A DNA stretch of 64,000 nt from Dysgonomonas sp. PF1-14 (GCF_029892965.1 NZ_JARXWN010000015.1:48564-112563), one strand, 5' to 3'. Counted from the first letter of the stretch, positions 8,206 to 16,822 are shown. Numbers and translations: made by a program. The notes: generated by a model from the letters alone, not told the origin.

Positions 8206-9447
8206 ATGATATTTTTCTATAATCTGGCTATATTCTTGTACGGCTTTATCGTACGCATAATTTCTCCTTTCCACAAGAAAGCCAGAAAGATGATTGTCGG
8301 GCATAAGCAAACCTATAAGATACTCAGAGAGAAGGTTGACCCGCACGCCAGATATATCTGGTTCCATGCCGCTTCTCTCGGTGAATTCGAACAAGGGCGT
8401 CCTATAATAGAAGAAATAAAGAAGAAACATCCCGAATACAAAATATTGCTTACATTCTTTTCCCCGTCGGGATACGAGGTGCGTAAAGACTATGCTGAAG
8501 CGGATATTGTATGTTACCTGCCATTCGATAAGAAACGCAATGTAAAGAAGTTCCTCAAATTGGTACAGCCACAGATGGCAATCTTCATCAAATACGAATT
8601 CTGGTACAACTTTGTAAATCAGCTTCACAAGCGGGATATTCCTATCTATATGGTATCGGCTATATTCCGTCCGTCACAGGTCTTTTTCAAATGGTATGGC
8701 GGAGTTATGCGCAACCTGTTGAAATACTATAAGTGTATCTGTGTACAGGATGAAAACTCGGAGTCACTGCTAAAAGCAATAAACATAACAAATGTCAAAG
8801 TCTGTGGCGATACCCGCTTCGACAGGGTACTGGACATACAGAAGCAGGCTAAGCAATTACCTATAGTAGAATCGCTGGTAAAGAAAGCAGAAGCCGAAGG
8901 CGAAAAGATATTTATAGCCGGAAGTTCATGGCCTAAGGATGAAGACGTTATTATCCCGTATTTCAATATTACTACCGATCTGAAACTGATAATAGCACCA
9001 CACGAGATAGGCGAAGCACATCTTAAATACATAGAAAGTAATCTTCAACGCCCTTATATACGTTACTCGCAGGCTATACCCGAAATGATGGCAGATTATG
9101 ACTGCCTTATCATCGATTGCATCGGGTTGCTATCTTCCATCTACAAGTACGGACAGATAGCCTATATTGGCGGCGGATTTGGTGTGGGCATACACAATGT
9201 ACTCGAAGCTGCCGTATATGATATTCCTGTCGTATTCGGGCCTAACTTTAAAAAATTCCGCGAAGCTCAGCAACTTTTCGAACAGGGTGGTGGCTATTCC
9301 GTATCCGACTACCAGTCTTTCAGAGGCCTGATGGACGAGTTCCTGCAATATGACAATACACGCATCGCTGCCGGAAAACATGCAGGAGATTATGTCAGGG
9401 CAAACAGTGGGGTAGTAGATCGGGTAATGGCTGTTTTGGAGCTTTAA
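8206..9447 (+). CDS. waaA: 3-deoxy-D-manno-octulosonic acid (Kdo) transferase
   Basis: WaaA (KdtA) transfers Kdo from CMP-Kdo to lipid IVA in the inner membrane, the step that links lipid A to the LPS core. The 413-residue protein has the typical N-terminal membrane anchor (about residues 1-20) and the GT-B-type motifs WFHAASLGEFEQGRP near residue 46, IFIKYEFWYN near 122 and GGGFGVGIHNVLEAA near 324. The last is the nucleotide-sugar-binding signature of the family. Its start is two bases after the gltX stop, which argues for co-translation. Confidence 0.95.
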   Translation: MIFFYNLAIFLYGFIVRIISPFHKKARKMIVGHKQTYKILREKVDPHARYIWFHAASLGEFEQGRPIIEEIKKKHPEYKILLTFFSPSGYEVRKDYAEADIVCYLPFDKKRNVKKFLKLVQPQMAIFIKYEFWYNFVNQLHKRDIPIYMVSAIFRPSQVFFKWYGGVMRNLLKYYKCICVQDENSESLLKAINITNVKVCGDTRFDRVLDIQKQAKQLPIVESLVKKAEAEGEKIFIAGSSWPKDEDVIIPYFNITTDLKLIIAPHEIGEAHLKYIESNLQRPYIRYSQAIPEMMADYDCLIIDCIGLLSSIYKYGQIAYIGGGFGVGIHNVLEAAVYDIPVVFGPNFKKFREAQQLFEQGGGYSVSDYQSFRGLMDEFLQYDNTRIAAGKHAGDYVRANSGVVDRVMAVLEL

Positions 9448-9463
9448 ATTTCCCCTTTCCCCC

Positions 9464-9507
9464 TCGTAAAAAGTCATATCCCATCGCTTTGACCTATCTT
9501 TTTACGA
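9464..9507 (+). terminator. Inverted repeat after waaA, possible terminator
   Basis: Perfect 10-bp arms TCGTAAAAAG (9464-9473) and CTTTTTACGA (9498-9507) enclose 24 nt. There is no clean T-run after the stem, so termination is only possible. The rest of 9508-9710 shows nothing recognisable. Confidence 0.35.
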
Positions 9508-9711
9508 ATCTAATCTCGCTGACGCAAACATATTGTTCGTGCTTTCTCAAAATACGATCTTTCTTCTTGCTGCGCAAACAAGGGTAAGGATACCGTCCAC
9601 AATAATGACAGGAGTAGATTATAGAATCAATTGAAGTAAAGCTATTCGTTCTCAATTCGTCGAAAAAGATTCATAAAATCTTAAATCATGTGTAATCCTA
9701 TTGTACTATTG

Positions 9712-9734
9712 TGTCAAAAATTGTATTTTTGACA
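9712..9734 (+). promoter_or_regulatory. Perfect palindrome overlapping the -7 promoter of the TPR regulator
   Basis: The 10-bp arms TGTCAAAAAT (9712-9721) and ATTTTTGACA (9725-9734) are separated by TGT. The right arm contains most of the -7 element TATTTTTG (9724-9731), and the ATG follows at 9749. A dimeric DNA-binding protein here would block transcription; the HTH of the downstream product is an obvious but untested candidate. Confidence 0.55.
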
Positions 9735-9748
9735 CTCAAACAAATTTC

Positions 9749-11386
9749 ATGAAATCTTTCCTGCGGGTTATAACATTTCTTTTAGTACCCCTGCTGTTTG
9801 CCTGTCAACCTGTGCCAAAGATTGACGACAAGCTGGCAGAGAGCCGTAATTTAGTAAAAGAGAATCCCGACTCGGTATTGCACCTGCTTCAAAATCTGGA
9901 ACCTCACTATCCCGAGATGACGGATAAGCAAAAGGCTGCATATGGTTTGTTGCTCTTTCAGGTGAAATACGCCTTAGGGATAGATGCAATGCCTGTGGAA
10001 AAGATAGATCATTCGATCAACTACTACAAAAAAAACAACGATAAAAAATCTCTCGCTAACAGTTACTTGTACAAAGCACGTATGTACACTACCAAGCGAA
10101 AATATCCCGAAGCAATACAGGAACTACTGGAAACCCTGAAATATATTGACCCCGACAAGGACATCAATATGTTTGGTTCGGTTTATTTCAATCTGGGACT
10201 AATATCGGGCTATCAGGGCGAACTGGAACAAGCTATCGAGTATTATAAACAAGCTAAGCAGTATTACGAAAAAAGCGGAAATACAGAGAATATTACCAAA
10301 ATATATGTGGCAGAAGGATGGGTATATCAGGCAATGGAACACTTCGAAGATGCTATACTCGCTGCCCGGAAGGCACTGAATAGTAACCCAGCACCTATTA
10401 CACAGGGAGATCTGCTGAGTAATATCGGAAATTCGTATATTTACATGCAAGAACCCGACTCGGCATTGTATTATCTGCACCAAAGTCTGGAATATCCATA
10501 TCTGTCGACCAACCTGTCGCTCAGATTGTATAATATAGGCAATGTGTACACATCCATCGGGTCGTATGACTCGGCAAAAGTATATATAGAAAAAGCCTTG
10601 TCACACCCGATCAATATTTACATAGAAGAAGAATGTTATCAGGCACTCTCCAAAATTGCGATAGTAAAAAACGATAAGGAGAACCTATCCGTATATATGG
10701 CCAAACAACAGGCCTGTATGGATTCGATAAGGAAGATAGAAAAACAACCAAGTATAAAACTCTTTGACAAAATATACCGGTCAGAAGCCGAAGCATCCAA
10801 GATAAAGCAGCAGCAGATATATTTTATTGGCGGCATTATCGGGCTGATACTGGCGAGCACTCTTATCCTTCTTTGGATGTACAGGGGTAACAGAAAGAAA
10901 CAAATAAAAGCCGACACTTACAAAAGTGAACTGGATAAACAGAATGTACTACTGGAACAAAAGCACGAACAACTGGAACAAAAACAGGAGTTACTATTGC
11001 TCGAATTTGCCGATGAATTGGAGCGTACCCGCACTAAATATGCTGAGATGCGCAAAAATGCTACATTCGAACAACGTATGCAGCTAGAAAAGGACGTTTA
11101 CGACAATGTACTCCACATAAATGATGAAAAGGCATTCACCGAAAAGGCTAGCCGCCTGCTGAACGACCTGCCTAAGAAGCTGAAAGAGAATTATCCCGAT
11201 ATCACCGACAAGGAGATCATGTGGTGCTGCCTGTTTATGTTGCAACTGTCTACTACAGATATTTCTCTTATCATGGATTATAAGCAGAGCAGCCAGTACA
11301 AATTTAAGCAACGCCTGTGTAAAAAATTAGGATTCACTAACGCGAAAGATCTAGAACAGATGCTCCGCGAAAAAGTGCTGGGCTAA
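9749..11386 (+). CDS. TPR lipoprotein-like membrane regulator with C-terminal HTH
   Basis: The 545-residue protein has an N-terminal export signal ending in a lipobox-like LLFAC, then a helical TPR region (about residues 25-340, for example YFNLGLISGYQGELEQAIEYYKQ). A single transmembrane segment IYFIGGIIGLILASTLILLW lies near residue 358-377. Next come a Gln/Glu/Lys-rich coiled coil and a C-terminal GerE-like helix-turn-helix (DITDKEIMWCC...KKLGF). This is the Bacteroidota class in which periplasmic TPRs sense a signal and a cytoplasmic HTH acts on DNA. The start is set by the promoter at 9724-9731; the upstream extension to 9701 overlaps it. Its target genes are unknown. Confidence 0.8.
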   Translation: MKSFLRVITFLLVPLLFACQPVPKIDDKLAESRNLVKENPDSVLHLLQNLEPHYPEMTDKQKAAYGLLLFQVKYALGIDAMPVEKIDHSINYYKKNNDKKSLANSYLYKARMYTTKRKYPEAIQELLETLKYIDPDKDINMFGSVYFNLGLISGYQGELEQAIEYYKQAKQYYEKSGNTENITKIYVAEGWVYQAMEHFEDAILAARKALNSNPAPITQGDLLSNIGNSYIYMQEPDSALYYLHQSLEYPYLSTNLSLRLYNIGNVYTSIGSYDSAKVYIEKALSHPINIYIEEECYQALSKIAIVKNDKENLSVYMAKQQACMDSIRKIEKQPSIKLFDKIYRSEAEASKIKQQQIYFIGGIIGLILASTLILLWMYRGNRKKQIKADTYKSELDKQNVLLEQKHEQLEQKQELLLLEFADELERTRTKYAEMRKNATFEQRMQLEKDVYDNVLHINDEKAFTEKASRLLNDLPKKLKENYPDITDKEIMWCCLFMLQLSTTDISLIMDYKQSSQYKFKQRLCKKLGFTNAKDLEQMLREKVLG

Positions 11387-11545
11387 AAATTACCCTTCGT
11401 TTATCCGAACAACATATTACTCCCCGAGCCCCAATAAGAGGGATTTTTCGGCATGTCTCAATATTTCCATCTTATATCTCACAAAATACACTAAAAATAA
11501 GCGCCTTGCAATCGGGTAGTGTCTTAATCTAAAGACACCTGAAAT

Positions 11546-11576
11546 TTGTCTCTCCTGCCTCAATAGAATAACTTTG
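11546..11576 (+). promoter_or_regulatory. -33/-7 promoter of a candidate small RNA
   Basis: TTG at 11546-11548 and TAACTTTG at 11569-11576 are 20 nt apart, a full match to the Bacteroidota housekeeping promoter. No open frame follows within 110 nt. Confidence 0.6.
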
Positions 11577-11582
11577 CCCCTG

Positions 11583-11699
11583 CTAAAAAACTGTGATAGT
11601 TCCCATAAATATAAATAATACACTTTCTACTTTAATACAAGCACCGGCGGATACCGGATACACAAAACTATGCTCATATAACGGTATCCGCTTTTTTTT
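11583..11699 (+). ncRNA. Candidate intergenic small RNA ending in a strong terminator
   Basis: Transcription from the promoter at 11546-11576 should start near 11583. It would end at a hairpin with 10-bp perfect arms GCGGATACCG/CGGTATCCGC (11647-11656 and 11682-11691) followed by eight T. The predicted transcript is about 115 nt. The only ATG in it, inside the hairpin loop, is closed after three codons. It is 200 nt past the TPR regulator and 440 nt before the next gene, so it is unlikely to be a leader or a simple 3' end. No known family was recognised. Confidence 0.5.
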
Positions 11700-11713
11700 G
11701 ATACCTATATATA

Positions 11714-11911
11714 TAAGTAACAGTTTAAATTTGACCGAAAATATTTCATATAACTGTTTCTGATCATTCTTTGGCTCTTATTTTCATTCTTTCTTCTCTA
11801 TTTTCTACTTTCCACTCTTGGTTTAGCCCGCTAAACCTGCGAATAAAAAGAAAAAAATATATTTGAAATAACACAAAATAAGATTGCCAATCAAATTTAA
11901 ACAGTTACTTA
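11714..11911. repeat. MITE-like element with 20-bp terminal inverted repeats
   Basis: The left end AAGTAACAGTTTAAATTTGA (11715-11734) and the reverse complement of the right end (11891-11910) differ at one position. TA flanks both sides of the inner 19 bp and could be a target-site duplication. The interior is AT-rich and non-coding and contains a central palindrome GGTTTAGC-CC-GCTAAACC (11820-11837). The size (about 198 bp), terminal repeats and lack of a gene fit a miniature inverted-repeat element. The core CTGTTTAAATTT is shared with the element at 31578-31653. Confidence 0.5.
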
Positions 11912-11949
11912 AACATCCGCCATCTTCTTCAAGATACACCAAAAACAAT

Positions 11950-11957
11950 TATATTTG
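11950..11957 (+). promoter_or_regulatory. Possible -7 promoter for the ECF sigma operon
   Basis: TATATTTG matches TAnnTTTG but lies 184 nt before the ATG at 12142. A separate ECF-like pair, GTAACC (12072-12077) and GTC (12095-12097), lies closer to the gene. Confidence 0.35.
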
Positions 11958-12141
11958 CTTCGTAATGCCTATATTCGTGTTAGATAGCGCAATATAAAAG
12001 GAAATCATAGGCTGCATAAACACTTACTAACCAATGAAATAAAAAATATTTCAAAAAAATCGGAAGAATCTGTAACCGAACAGACACTTCTATAGTCATA
12101 TATTCGTAAACAGATTATTAACACTAAAAAATAAACAGATT

Positions 12142-12516
12142 ATGGAAGATATTTTAATTCCGATAATAGCGATCATATGTATATTCGCGCTTCCGGTTGT
12201 TGCAGGAGCATACGTATTGATAAAACTCATCGGGTCGAACAACAAAGAACGGATGGAACTGGCAAAACACGGGATAATACCTCCGGTAAGGCAAAAACCA
12301 TCGCCCAACAAATACCGCTCGCTACGCAATGGCGTACTCTGCATCGGCATTGCCATCGGACTCATACTGGGTATTGTGATAATAACAGGACAATTCTTCG
12401 ATTTCTATATCGAATTCCTGATCATCACCTCGTCCACTGTCCTTTGCCTAGGACTGGCATATGTGCTTTTTTACTTCATGGTGAAGAATAAAGACCTCGA
12501 TAACAATATCGAATAA
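12142..12516 (+). CDS. Small membrane protein encoded with an ECF sigma factor (DUF6249-like)
   Basis: The 124-residue protein has three predicted membrane segments: IPIIAIICIFALPVVAGAYV (about 6-25), a second near 68-85 and a third near 90-113. Between the first two lies a short cytoplasmic stretch NNKERMELAKHGIIPP, which is characteristic of the DUF6249 type as I recall it. Its stop codon overlaps the ATG of the sigma factor gene by one base, so the two are translationally coupled. It may tune the sigma factor or its anti-sigma factor, but no function is established. Confidence 0.75.
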   Translation: MEDILIPIIAIICIFALPVVAGAYVLIKLIGSNNKERMELAKHGIIPPVRQKPSPNKYRSLRNGVLCIGIAIGLILGIVIITGQFFDFYIEFLIITSSTVLCLGLAYVLFYFMVKNKDLDNNIE

Positions 12517-13061
12517 TGGACGAAAAGCAACAGATACACAAGGTGCTGAAGGGAGACATGTCTGCCTTCGGCTACTTTGTCGATACATATCAGGATATGG
12601 CTATCACCATAGCTTATCGTATCTGTGGCAACAAGCAGGATGCAGAAGATATTGTGCAGAATGCTTTTGTAAAAGCTTTTCATAACTTGCATACATTCAG
12701 AGCCGACAGTAAGTTTTCCACATGGTTTTACCGTATTGTATATAATACAGCCATAACGGAAACCCGTACTTCGACATTCAACACCGAATTTGTAGACTAT
12801 AAGGTGGCTGAGACAAATTCATATTCAGATATGGATACGATGAGCCAGATAGAGGAGAACGAGCGCAACAGGCTCATCAATGAGGCGATGGAGCAAATGC
12901 CTAAGGACGAAAGTGTAATGCTTACTCTGTATTATCTGGAAGATAATCCGGTAAAAGAAATAGCACTGATAACGAATCTTACCGAGTCGAATGTAAAAGT
13001 AAAGCTTCACAGAGCGCGGAAGCGATTTGCTGATATTATCGGCAATCAACTAAGAGTTTAA
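12516..13061 (+). CDS. ECF-type RNA polymerase sigma factor
   Basis: The 181-residue protein has region 2 (YQDMAITIAYRICGNKQDAEDIVQNAFVKAFHNL..FSTWFYRIVYN, about residues 24-80), which binds core polymerase and the -10 element. It also has region 4 with a helix-turn-helix (LYYLEDNPVKEIALITNLTESNVKVKLHRARKRF, about 140-175). Regions 1 and 3 are absent, as in all ECF factors. It sits between two small membrane-protein genes, a common sigma/anti-sigma layout. The regulon cannot be read from the window. Confidence 0.93.
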   Translation: MDEKQQIHKVLKGDMSAFGYFVDTYQDMAITIAYRICGNKQDAEDIVQNAFVKAFHNLHTFRADSKFSTWFYRIVYNTAITETRTSTFNTEFVDYKVAETNSYSDMDTMSQIEENERNRLINEAMEQMPKDESVMLTLYYLEDNPVKEIALITNLTESNVKVKLHRARKRFADIIGNQLRV

Positions 13062-13083
13062 AAATATTTATATATATTTGAAT

Positions 13084-13449
13084 ATGAATAAGAACGAAAC
13101 AAATATGCAGGATGATAAATTGAAAGAACTTCTTTCGGGCACCAAGATGAAAGCCGGAGAGAATCTCAAATATAGAATCATGCAGCAAATACAGACCGAA
13201 CAGGCTTTGCAACAGAAGGCTCGGAAAGTAACACGTCCGGCTGTGGGAAATATGCTTTCCATCTTCGGAATTATGTATGCTCTGATCGCACTGGTTGGAG
13301 TGGGTACATATTTCGTTGTCGGTGAAAGTATGTTGAAGTCGGTAGCCTTCTTCCTGCCGATTATCCTCATTGCATCTGTTTGCGCGATGTTCTGGATGAT
13401 CTCATCATACGATGATAACAGGCGAAACCGCCAAAAGGTAAAAGAATAG
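13084..13449 (+). CDS. Putative membrane anti-sigma factor
   Basis: The product has about 121 residues: a charged cytoplasmic N-terminal half (DDKLKELLSGTKMKAGENLKYRIMQQIQ) followed by two membrane segments (about 56-80 and 88-108) and a basic tail. It begins 22 nt after the sigma factor gene. A short soluble N-terminus, membrane helices and immediate linkage to an ECF gene are typical of anti-sigma factors, though no zinc motif (HxxxCxxC) is present. The frame can begin at a TTG (13078), but the ATG at 13084 is preferred. Role assigned from context only. Confidence 0.65.
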   Translation: MNKNETNMQDDKLKELLSGTKMKAGENLKYRIMQQIQTEQALQQKARKVTRPAVGNMLSIFGIMYALIALVGVGTYFVVGESMLKSVAFFLPIILIASVCAMFWMISSYDDNRRNRQKVKE

Positions 13450-13507
13450 GTGTTTTTATATTAACCATATTTTTCTCAAAATATTTGGTAAAATAATATT
13501 ATAGTTA

Positions 13508-13542
13508 AACAGGCAGGGAGTATTTCCCTGCCTGTTTTATTT
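13508..13542 (+). terminator. Strong rho-independent terminator after the ECF operon
   Basis: Perfect 12-bp arms AACAGGCAGGGA (13508-13519) and TCCCTGCCTGTT (13525-13536) around a 5-nt loop are followed by a T-rich tail. It can serve both the plus-strand operon and the convergent minus-strand gene. Confidence 0.9.
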
Positions 13543-13569
13543 GTAGCATCCCGATTGAAGACTTGAATC

Positions 13570-14121
13570 TTACACTGCTGCTTCCACTTTCTTCAAAAAG
13601 TTTTTGCGGTGTTCATCCGAACCGGATACAATATGTTCGCAGTTGAGCCATGTAGCATTATTAATTCCTACCGAATAGAGCATATTGGGGATAAAATAAT
13701 CCTGTACGAATGGTTTGAAGTTATCACCCGGACTTTCCGAAGTAGTGATCACTGTAGATTTGCCAATGCTTAGTAGCGGAGTCCATCCATTAGTGTAATT
13801 GTAAGCAAAATCGAGTAACAATACCTTGTCGAAAAATCCTTTCAGAATGGCTGGCATCGTACCCCACCAGATAGGATATATGAAGATCATCTCATCTGAA
13901 TTCTTCATCATTTCCTGATATTTTGTAACAAGCGGATCTACTGCTTTTCCCTTGCTGTATCCGGCAAGTTCGGCCTCCGAAAATGATGGATTAAAATTGT
14001 CTTTCGGCAAGTCTATAATCTGATATGCTTTGTTTTCCTTATCGAACTTAGCTGTGATAGTGTCTAATATAGCTTTGTTGAAGCTACCGTGCCATGGATG
14101 GCTGAATACGATTGTAACCAT
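13570..14121 (-). CDS. NAD(P)H oxidoreductase with flavodoxin-like fold
   Basis: The 183-residue cytoplasmic protein matches the NQO1/YwrO/MdaB family of FMN/FAD-dependent quinone or azo reductases. It begins MVTIVFSHPWHGSFNKAILD, where SHPW..SFN is the phosphate-binding loop. The second signature is FIYPIWWGTMPAILKGFFDKVLL (about residues 80-102), which lines the flavin site. Its substrate cannot be told from the sequence. It lies 68 nt downstream of the radical SAM gene on the same strand and could be the last gene of the long minus-strand run. Confidence 0.9.
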   Translation of the reverse strand: MVTIVFSHPWHGSFNKAILDTITAKFDKENKAYQIIDLPKDNFNPSFSEAELAGYSKGKAVDPLVTKYQEMMKNSDEMIFIYPIWWGTMPAILKGFFDKVLLLDFAYNYTNGWTPLLSIGKSTVITTSESPGDNFKPFVQDYFIPNMLYSVGINNATWLNCEHIVSGSDEHRKNFLKKVEAAV

Positions 14122-14189
14122 TTTTTATTCAAATTTTTATTAGTTATAACTGGAAGAGTAATTTACACAAGAAAAGACTTCCTGTCTGT

Positions 14190-14969
14190 TTACCCCGCTA
14201 CACTTGCTTTTATACCTAGCGCCTCTACCCGCCGGCCTATTTCTTTTAATTTCTCCACAGGCACTTTTTCGAGGTTCTTTTCGGGCGTTTCCCTATCAAT
14301 GGAATAGATCATCACCTCGCGCGGATTAGCCGCCTTAACGGCTTCTAACCATGCCGATATCTCTTCTTCTGTGGTGTTATCTACGATCTTGCCTTTATGA
14401 CTGCCTTTTAAGAACATGGTCTGCATGATAAAATTACCATTGAAACGCTTGAAAAGTTCTATTTGTTTTTCGATACTATATTCCGGTGAATTGGGGCGAT
14501 CTATCAATCGTACTGTATCCGGAATGGCAGAATCGAGTTTTAGTATGTTGTTATCTACTTTTGTTAAAGCATCAAATACTTTCTGCTTTCCGGCATGCAT
14601 GGCGTTCGACAATACGCTGATCTTTGCATTCGGATAATACTTGTCACGCAAGACAATAGTATCATCAATAATTTCTGCAAACTGAGGATGTACAGTCGGT
14701 TCGCCGTTACCGGCAAAGGTGATCACATCTATCGGCGTACCTTCTTTTTGCAACTGTATCAGTTTGTCTTCCAGTGCTGCCCTCACATTTTCCCTGTCGG
14801 GCAGGCGTGTTTTTGTCCTGAAATCTTCGTTGTAACCACATTCGCAATAAATGCAGTCGAATGAACACAACTTGCCATCGTAAGGTAGCAGATTCATACC
14901 TAAAGATGAACCCAAACGACGGCTGTGTATGGGACCAAAAACTATTTCGTGAAACAATATTGTTGACAT
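14190..14969 (-). CDS. Radical SAM protein
   Basis: The 259-residue protein has the radical SAM iron-sulfur motif CxxxCxxC (C35, C39 and C42 in CSFDCIYCECG), with an additional Cys44. This is followed by FAGNGEPTVHP, where GNGEP is the SAM-binding GGE-type motif. The N-terminal FGPIHSRRLGSSLGMNLLP is characteristic of a widespread family annotated only as radical SAM or Fe-S oxidoreductase. There is no SPASM-like extra cluster region at the C-terminus. It lies 15 nt after the lipoprotein gene on the same strand. Substrate unknown. Confidence 0.9.
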   Translation of the reverse strand: MSTILFHEIVFGPIHSRRLGSSLGMNLLPYDGKLCSFDCIYCECGYNEDFRTKTRLPDRENVRAALEDKLIQLQKEGTPIDVITFAGNGEPTVHPQFAEIIDDTIVLRDKYYPNAKISVLSNAMHAGKQKVFDALTKVDNNILKLDSAIPDTVRLIDRPNSPEYSIEKQIELFKRFNGNFIMQTMFLKGSHKGKIVDNTTEEEISAWLEAVKAANPREVMIYSIDRETPEKNLEKVPVEKLKEIGRRVEALGIKASVAG

Positions 14970-14984
14970 AATCTGTATATTTTT

Positions 14985-16373
14985 CTATTCTGTTTCGTAT
15001 TCTATTCTGTTGGCTATAGAAGAAGAATAGCCTTCTCCTTTCCTGAATATTTTCAAGTCGTATTCGGCTCCACCCTCCTGATACAATGCCTTTATGGAAG
15101 CAATTATGGTATCATTCTTCAATGAAGCCGACCTTATGCTTTCTTGAGCCGTATCATCCCCTTTCAGGTAGAAATAGAATATCCGGTGCCTTTTTGCATA
15201 ATAGTCATCGGCTCTCGGAGTTCCTATCTTATAGTATCTATCGCCATCCTTTATCAGAAGCGGATAATACTCATCGCAACCTGTAAGTCCGTCCTCATTA
15301 GATGCTCCGATCCGAAGAAAACCTATGCGAAATAGCTCCAGTTTTTTTCCTTTGGAATTTACGAATGTGAAAACACTTTGTTCATCTTTTTCGTAAACCT
15401 CAGTTCCATTTGCTATAAAATACTCATTACCATACTTTACTTTAAGAAAGTAGTCTGAAGAGCAGATATCGCCCTTGTCCATTCTTATCAATTTCTTCGT
15501 CCTTTGCAATATCTCTACAGGTGTAACCTCTTCCTCGTAGGGGAATGTTGTACACACCTTAAACCTGAAAGAGGAATCATAAGTGCCTATTTTAGATTTC
15601 AGTACGAACCCCTGTCTGACATACTTCTCCGAACCGGGCAATATATAGTCTGCATCTATCTCGTCAATTCCAATGAAACCCGTATATACAGAATCTGTGC
15701 GCAGACTATTTTCTATAGATTCAACAACCGCTTGTTGCTTTAGACTATCATCAATCTTTGTATAAATCCTTCCTTTCCACCGCATCGGGTTCTCTATATC
15801 ATCCGAATTATCGAAAGTAAAATCAAATTCTGCTTTCAGAATATTTTTCTGCCATAAAGTCCGGTCTATCCGTATCCACCCGTTTTTACCGTTATAATAC
15901 TTTATTCCTCCATCAGCTATACTATTCAACTCTATCGAGGGGATGCAATTATCTTCCGTAATCATAAAGCGTAAACTCGAGTGAGTAGATACTCCGCAAG
16001 CGGTATAGCAATAAACCGTATCGTTGCTGCTTCTGTGTGCATATGCAAAATCCGTACCATCCCATTCATAGCAATCGGCATCGCTTTCTATAGTATGATA
16101 GTAATGTGTGGTATCGAGTAATTGATAATATCGTTCGATGGAATCGGGTAAAATCCGGCCATCTGTATCACGCATACTGAACAGCACATCGTCGCATATC
16201 CCATCACAGACCAGTTCACCATAATCGTTACGAAAAACATTCTCGGGATAACTCCACCTTTCGGTAAAAGAGAAATCGCCTTGCAGATTGTCAACCCACT
16301 CTATCCTTACTCCTCTATCCATATTACAAGAGAGCAGCGCTAAAGAAAAGATTATAATAAAGAGTCTCATCAT
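14985..16373 (-). CDS. Putative lipoprotein of unknown function
   Basis: The 462-residue product starts MMRLFIIIFSLALLSCNMDRG, a lipoprotein signal with lipobox LLSC (Cys about residue 16). The mature part is rich in Asp, Tyr and beta-strand patterns (RTDSVYTGFIGIDEIDADYILPG) without a recognised domain. The ATG at 16373 overlaps the TGA of the VTT-domain gene (ATGA), which supports this start; an upstream TTG start is also open. It belongs to the minus-strand run containing the four GT-C-like genes. Confidence 0.75.
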   Translation of the reverse strand: MMRLFIIIFSLALLSCNMDRGVRIEWVDNLQGDFSFTERWSYPENVFRNDYGELVCDGICDDVLFSMRDTDGRILPDSIERYYQLLDTTHYYHTIESDADCYEWDGTDFAYAHRSSNDTVYCYTACGVSTHSSLRFMITEDNCIPSIELNSIADGGIKYYNGKNGWIRIDRTLWQKNILKAEFDFTFDNSDDIENPMRWKGRIYTKIDDSLKQQAVVESIENSLRTDSVYTGFIGIDEIDADYILPGSEKYVRQGFVLKSKIGTYDSSFRFKVCTTFPYEEEVTPVEILQRTKKLIRMDKGDICSSDYFLKVKYGNEYFIANGTEVYEKDEQSVFTFVNSKGKKLELFRIGFLRIGASNEDGLTGCDEYYPLLIKDGDRYYKIGTPRADDYYAKRHRIFYFYLKGDDTAQESIRSASLKNDTIIASIKALYQEGGAEYDLKIFRKGEGYSSSIANRIEYETE

Positions 16374-16822
16374 CTTATCCAACTGAAACCATACATAATA
16401 TACATGATCACCAGATAGCGGACAAACTTACCTGTCAACATCGCCACATTCACTATATACACATTCGCGCGCATATAACCCAGAGCCAACGCAATAATAT
16501 CTCCTACAACAGGCATAAAACTAAAAAATGCCATTATGGCACCTTTCCCTTCCAGCCAATGCTGCATCTTGTCTATTTTTGCTTTGTCTACCTTCAGATA
16601 TTTTTCTATCCACTCTATTTTGCCCAGCCTGCCCAGATAATAGTTTGTCATACCGCCGAGCCAGTTGCCTATTGTTGCCACAATGACGCAACCCCACGCA
16701 TTCATACCCATAGCCAGCAATCCGGCAAAAACAAATTCGGAGCCGAACGGCAGGATAGTAGCTGCAAGAAAGGAAGCCAGAAAAAGCCCGATATAGCCGT
16801 ATTCTACAAAGCCGTCAAGCAT
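16370..16822 (-). CDS. DedA/YqaA-type VTT-domain membrane protein
   Basis: The 150-residue inner-membrane protein resembles YqaA, the short branch of the DedA/SNARE-associated (VTT) family. It carries the conserved ATILPFGSEFVFAGLLA segment, a glycine-rich GNWLGGMTNYYLGRLG re-entrant motif (about residues 53-68) and FFSFMPVVGDIIALALGYMR. Members are linked to lipid translocation (undecaprenyl-phosphate or phospholipid scrambling) and envelope homeostasis. Its start overlaps the preceding small protein by eight bases and its stop overlaps the following lipoprotein start, so it is firmly embedded in the operon. Confidence 0.88.
   Translation of the reverse strand: MLDGFVEYGYIGLFLASFLAATILPFGSEFVFAGLLAMGMNAWGCVIVATIGNWLGGMTNYYLGRLGKIEWIEKYLKVDKAKIDKMQHWLEGKGAIMAFFSFMPVVGDIIALALGYMRANVYIVNVAMLTGKFVRYLVIMYIMYGFSWIR

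Noticed and set aside
8059..8628. 189-codon minus-strand frame across gltX and waaA
   Set aside because: Antisense to two certain genes and spans their junction; composition reflects the reverse complement.
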